A stretch of 64,000 nucleotides of DNA from Actinomadura meyerae. Its GTDB lineage: Bacteria; Actinomycetota; Actinomycetes; Streptosporangiales; Streptosporangiaceae. The translations under genes were made by a program, and so were the position numbers. Each line of letters begins with the position of its first letter. The stretch's first letter is position 1. The notes beneath the pieces were generated by a model. The model saw only the letters and a list, made by a program, of their open reading frames with translations, searched no databases and was not told where the DNA came from. The stretch is taken from NCBI RefSeq assembly GCF_900188445.1, contig NZ_FZOR01000024.1, positions 62,001 to 126,000 of the forward strand. The letters run 5' to 3'. Shown piece by piece: positions 61,696 through 64,000 of the stretch.

Positions 61696-63165
61696 TCAGC
61701 GCTTCACGAACCGGTAGTCGGACGGGTCGAGACCGCGGGTTCTGCGGCGGTAGGCGAGCATCGATCCGGGCCAGTTGCTGGCGTTGCGGCGGCCGTCCCC
61801 CACGTACCAGCTGGTGCAGCCGCCGGCGTTCCAGACCGTCCCGTCCAGGCGGCGCTGGAGGCGTTCGTCGAACTCGGAGAGCACCCGCTCGCGGACGTCC
61901 ATGTAGAGCACCTCCGGGTCGCGCAGGGCGCGGACGGCCTGCACGATATAGGCGATCTGGCTCTCCAGCATGTGTACCACCGACCCGGAGCCCACGTTGG
62001 TGTTGGGCCCGTACATCAGGAAGAAGTTCGGGAAACCGGCGACGGCCAGCCCGAGGTAGGCGCGGGGGCCGTCGCGCCAGGCGTCGTCCAGCGCCCGCCC
62101 GTCCAGGCCGGTGACGCGCATGGGGGCGACGAAGTCGTGCGACCGGAAGCCCGTGCCCATGATGATGGTGTCGACCTGGTGGGCGGTGCCGTCGGCGGTG
62201 ACGACCGCGTCGGGCGTGACCTCGGCGATGGGGCTGGTGACGACGTCCACGTGCGGCAGGTTGAGGGCCGGGTAGTAGTCGCTGGAGACCAGGACGCGCT
62301 TGCAGCCGAGCTCGTAGCGGGGCGTGAGGTCGCGCCGCGTCCGCTCGTCGCGCACCGACCTCCGGGTGGCGCGGCACATCGCCCGGACGTGCGCGGACAG
62401 CACCCGTCGGCCGCGCGGGGAGATCAGCATCGGGTTGAGCAGGACCTCGAACCAGAGGAACACCCCGAGCCGGGACAGCCGCTGAAGAACCGGGAACCGG
62501 CGGTTCAGCCGCGACCGGAGCCGGGGGTACCGGCGGTCCCACTTCCACCCGACCCACTGCGGCTCCCGCTGGAAGACGGTGAGCCGGGCGGCCCGCGGCG
62601 CGATCCGCGGGACGAACTGGACGGCGCTCGCCCCGTTGCCGATGACGGCGATCCGGCGCCCGGCGAGGTCGTGGCCGTGGTCCCAGCGCGCGGAGTGGAA
62701 CGCGGTGCCGGCGAACGTCTCCAGGCCGGGGATGCCGGGCAGGGACGGGCGGCTGAGCTGGCCGCACGCCGACACCAGGACGTCGGCCGTGCAGGCGTCC
62801 CCGCCGGCCGTCCGGACGGTCCAGCGCCCGGTCGCGGCGTCGAAGTCGGCGGCGGTGACCTCCGCCCCGAACCTGATGTGCTCGGTGACGCCGTACTTGC
62901 GCGCGCAGGACCGCAGGTAGTCGAGGATCTCGGGCTGCGGCGCGAACCTGCGCGACCAGTCGTGCTTCGGCTCGAACGAGTAGGAGTACAGGTGCGAGGG
63001 GGCGTCGCACGCGGCGCCGGGGTAGGTGTTCTCCCGCCACACGCCGCCGAGGTCGTCCGCCCGCTCGAACACGGTCAGGTCGGCGCACCCGGCGCGCTTC
63101 AGCGCGATGGCCAGCCCCAGCCCGCTGAACCCGCTTCCGACGATCGCGACAGACGGCCCGCTCAT
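61696..63165 (-). CDS. Baeyer-Villiger-type flavin monooxygenase
   Basis: A 489-residue FAD/NADPH monooxygenase. FAD fingerprint VAIVGSGFSGLGLAIAL (residues 6-22), the Baeyer-Villiger/FMO motif FAGTAFHSARWD (151-162), NADPH loop VIGNGASAVQFVPRIAP (174-190). It inserts oxygen next to a carbonyl or oxidises S or N atoms. The ATG leads a two-gene transcript with the transglutaminase-like gene. Substrate unknown; steroid, cyclic ketone or aldehyde substrates are all plausible in actinomycetes. Confidence 0.92.
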   Translation of the reverse strand: MSGPSVAIVGSGFSGLGLAIALKRAGCADLTVFERADDLGGVWRENTYPGAACDAPSHLYSYSFEPKHDWSRRFAPQPEILDYLRSCARKYGVTEHIRFGAEVTAADFDAATGRWTVRTAGGDACTADVLVSACGQLSRPSLPGIPGLETFAGTAFHSARWDHGHDLAGRRIAVIGNGASAVQFVPRIAPRAARLTVFQREPQWVGWKWDRRYPRLRSRLNRRFPVLQRLSRLGVFLWFEVLLNPMLISPRGRRVLSAHVRAMCRATRRSVRDERTRRDLTPRYELGCKRVLVSSDYYPALNLPHVDVVTSPIAEVTPDAVVTADGTAHQVDTIIMGTGFRSHDFVAPMRVTGLDGRALDDAWRDGPRAYLGLAVAGFPNFFLMYGPNTNVGSGSVVHMLESQIAYIVQAVRALRDPEVLYMDVRERVLSEFDERLQRRLDGTVWNAGGCTSWYVGDGRRNASNWPGSMLAYRRRTRGLDPSDYRFVKR

Positions 63166-63266
63166 CCCAACGTCCCTTCATCGCCACCGCCCGCCACCCT
63201 AACCGCTACCTGGCGCTCCGCCAATAGCGTCCGAACGACGTTCGGTACGGCGCGGCGCCGGTGCGG

Positions 63267-63551
63267 TCAGCGCGGGCGCCAGGGCGACTCCGGGGAGGTC
63301 GGACGGGGGTCGGCGGCCACCTGGAGCGCATAGGTCGGAGACGGGGCCGACGCGACGGGGCCGAGGTAGGAGTGGCCGGTCAGATGGCACCAGGCGGGCA
63401 GGTCGATCGGCGCCGCCGGATCGCCGGCGATCAGGTGCACGACGGTTCCGGGGGCGAGCCCGGCGAGGTGCCCGCGCAACTCCAGCAGCAGCCGCACGCA
63501 GGACCGGTCGCCGCCGTCGATCACCACTGGATCCGCTGGGACCGCGCTCAT
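63267..63551 (-). CDS. TusA-like sulfurtransferase-fold protein
   Basis: A 94-residue protein with the SirA/TusA two-layer fold: VVIDGGDRSCVRLLLELRGHLAGLAPGTVVHLIAGDP then LPAWCHLTGHSYLGP. The catalytic CPxP motif of true TusA is replaced by DRSCVRLL, keeping one Cys but not the proline. A C-terminal low-complexity tail follows. It may be a redox or sulfur-carrier protein. ATG start; AT-rich DNA (about 63585-63600) upstream suits its promoter. Confidence 0.75.
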   Translation of the reverse strand: MSAVPADPVVIDGGDRSCVRLLLELRGHLAGLAPGTVVHLIAGDPAAPIDLPAWCHLTGHSYLGPVASAPSPTYALQVAADPRPTSPESPWRPR

Positions 63552-63860
63552 TCCCCACCCCCGGTGCTAGCAGGCCACAGGGTGAAATATAAGGGTTTGT
63601 CGTGACCTGCCGCCGAGGGACGCCCCATGCGGCCAGGGCGCCGCCCGCACCGGGCCGGACGGGCCTCGGTTACGGGCTCCCGCAGCTCCAGAAGCGACAT
63701 ACCGGGACAAAACCCGAGCGAACGGGTTCCCCGGCGGTATGGGTGAGGGAGGTCCTAGACTTGACCCTTTCTTTCAGGTTCCGCTCAGGATCGGGGCTTA
63801 CAGTCGCAGTGAAGTACCCCCCGTTGTCATCCAGGTGAGGAAATCGATTTGGGGCGGACC
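63552..63860. other. Intergenic region between TusA-like and STAS genes
   Basis: About 309 bases with no credible gene. It contains the hairpin AACCCG-N6-CGGGTT (63711-63728) extended by partly complementary CCGGG arms (63702-63733), and a possible promoter TTGACC (63761-63766) with CAGGAT 19 bp on (63786-63791) reading towards the STAS gene. The promoter is weak evidence. Confidence 0.5.
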
Positions 63861-64000
63861 ATGGAGCTCGGAGTGGCACGTGTCGAGATCACGGACACCT
63901 GCGGGACGCTGACGTTCCCCGACGAGGTCGACCTCAGCAACGGCGAGGCGATCCTCGAGCAGGCCGTGCGGCTCCTCGACTCCGGGACGCCCGCCCTCAT
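63861..64000 (+). CDS. STAS-domain protein (anti-sigma factor antagonist-like), truncated by the window
   Basis: The visible 46 residues begin MELGVARVEITDTCGTLTFP and continue with DEVDLSNGEAILEQAVRLLDSGTP. The pattern of a first beta strand, a D-L-N loop and an amphipathic helix with LxxAVRLLDSG resembles the STAS domain of SpoIIAA-like proteins, which bind anti-sigma factors in the cytosol. The ATG has GGGGCGG just before it. The window ends before the phosphorylated Ser. Confidence 0.7.
   Translation, partial: MELGVARVEITDTCGTLTFPDEVDLSNGEAILEQAVRLLDSGTPAL

Overview
The window is about 64 kb of very GC-rich DNA (third-codon G/C almost everywhere) from a filamentous actinomycete. The PDWY-type cytochrome b, the DUF2637, DUF6230/DUF6114, TerD and DUF6295 families, the tRNA-Gly/Cys/Val cluster and the many GTG starts with 4-nt gene overlaps fit Actinomadura or other Thermomonosporaceae. 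The genus is inferred, not proven. I saw no insertion sequence, prophage or CRISPR array. Both edges cut genes (a DoxX protein on the left, a STAS protein on the right).

Layout. 0-9.9 kb: housekeeping and envelope genes (DoxX, hemerythrin-like, an orphan QcrB, TetR, Crp/Fnr, DUF427, erythromycin-esterase-like, a DUF2637 membrane protein, a lipoprotein-like secreted protein). 10-26.9 kb: DHA2 transporter, serine hydrolase, TolB-like protein, an orphan HypF, ArsR+SRPBCC pair, flavin reductase/LLM monooxygenase pair, MerR with a textbook operator in front of a maleylpyruvate-isomerase-fold gene, YceI, Usp, a CHAP protein, three tRNAs, a repetitive GC-rich spacer, TetR, and a DUF6230/DUF6114 pair.

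26.86-39.1 kb is the most striking locus. Five minus-strand genes, every junction a 4-nt overlap, encode a single-module highly reducing type I polyketide synthase (KS-AT-DH-cMT-ER-KR-ACP, no thioesterase) followed by OleA, OleC, OleD and OleB homologues. That gene order suggests a polyketide chain made by the PKS is joined head-to-head by OleA, reduced by OleD, closed to a beta-lactone by OleC and decarboxylated to an olefin by OleB. Upstream lie two TerD genes, one fused to a proline-rich linker and a further domain.

41.6-43.9 kb: a cobalamin riboswitch with its own promoter leads a small CbtB-like ORF, cobO, and a wrecked cobB remnant whose frame is broken by a 13-bp tandem duplication; a MetE-like methyltransferase follows. 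44-45.7 kb holds uppP and a dienelactone hydrolase.

46.1-57.1 kb is a catabolic region: an amidohydrolase diverges from a class III CoA-transferase / citrate-synthase-like lyase / LigB / LigA / quinone-oxidoreductase operon, with an IclR regulator facing it; then an ArsR-MFS pair and a SDR / amidohydrolase-2 / MaoC operon. Matching inverted repeats (CGGAC-N4-GTCCG) flank the divergent promoter at 47.6-47.7 kb. 57.3-64 kb: PaaX, a cytochrome P450, a perfect 18-bp bidirectional terminator, a stand-alone LigD polymerase domain, a transglutaminase-like protein coupled to a Baeyer-Villiger-type monooxygenase, a TusA-like protein and the start of a STAS-domain protein.
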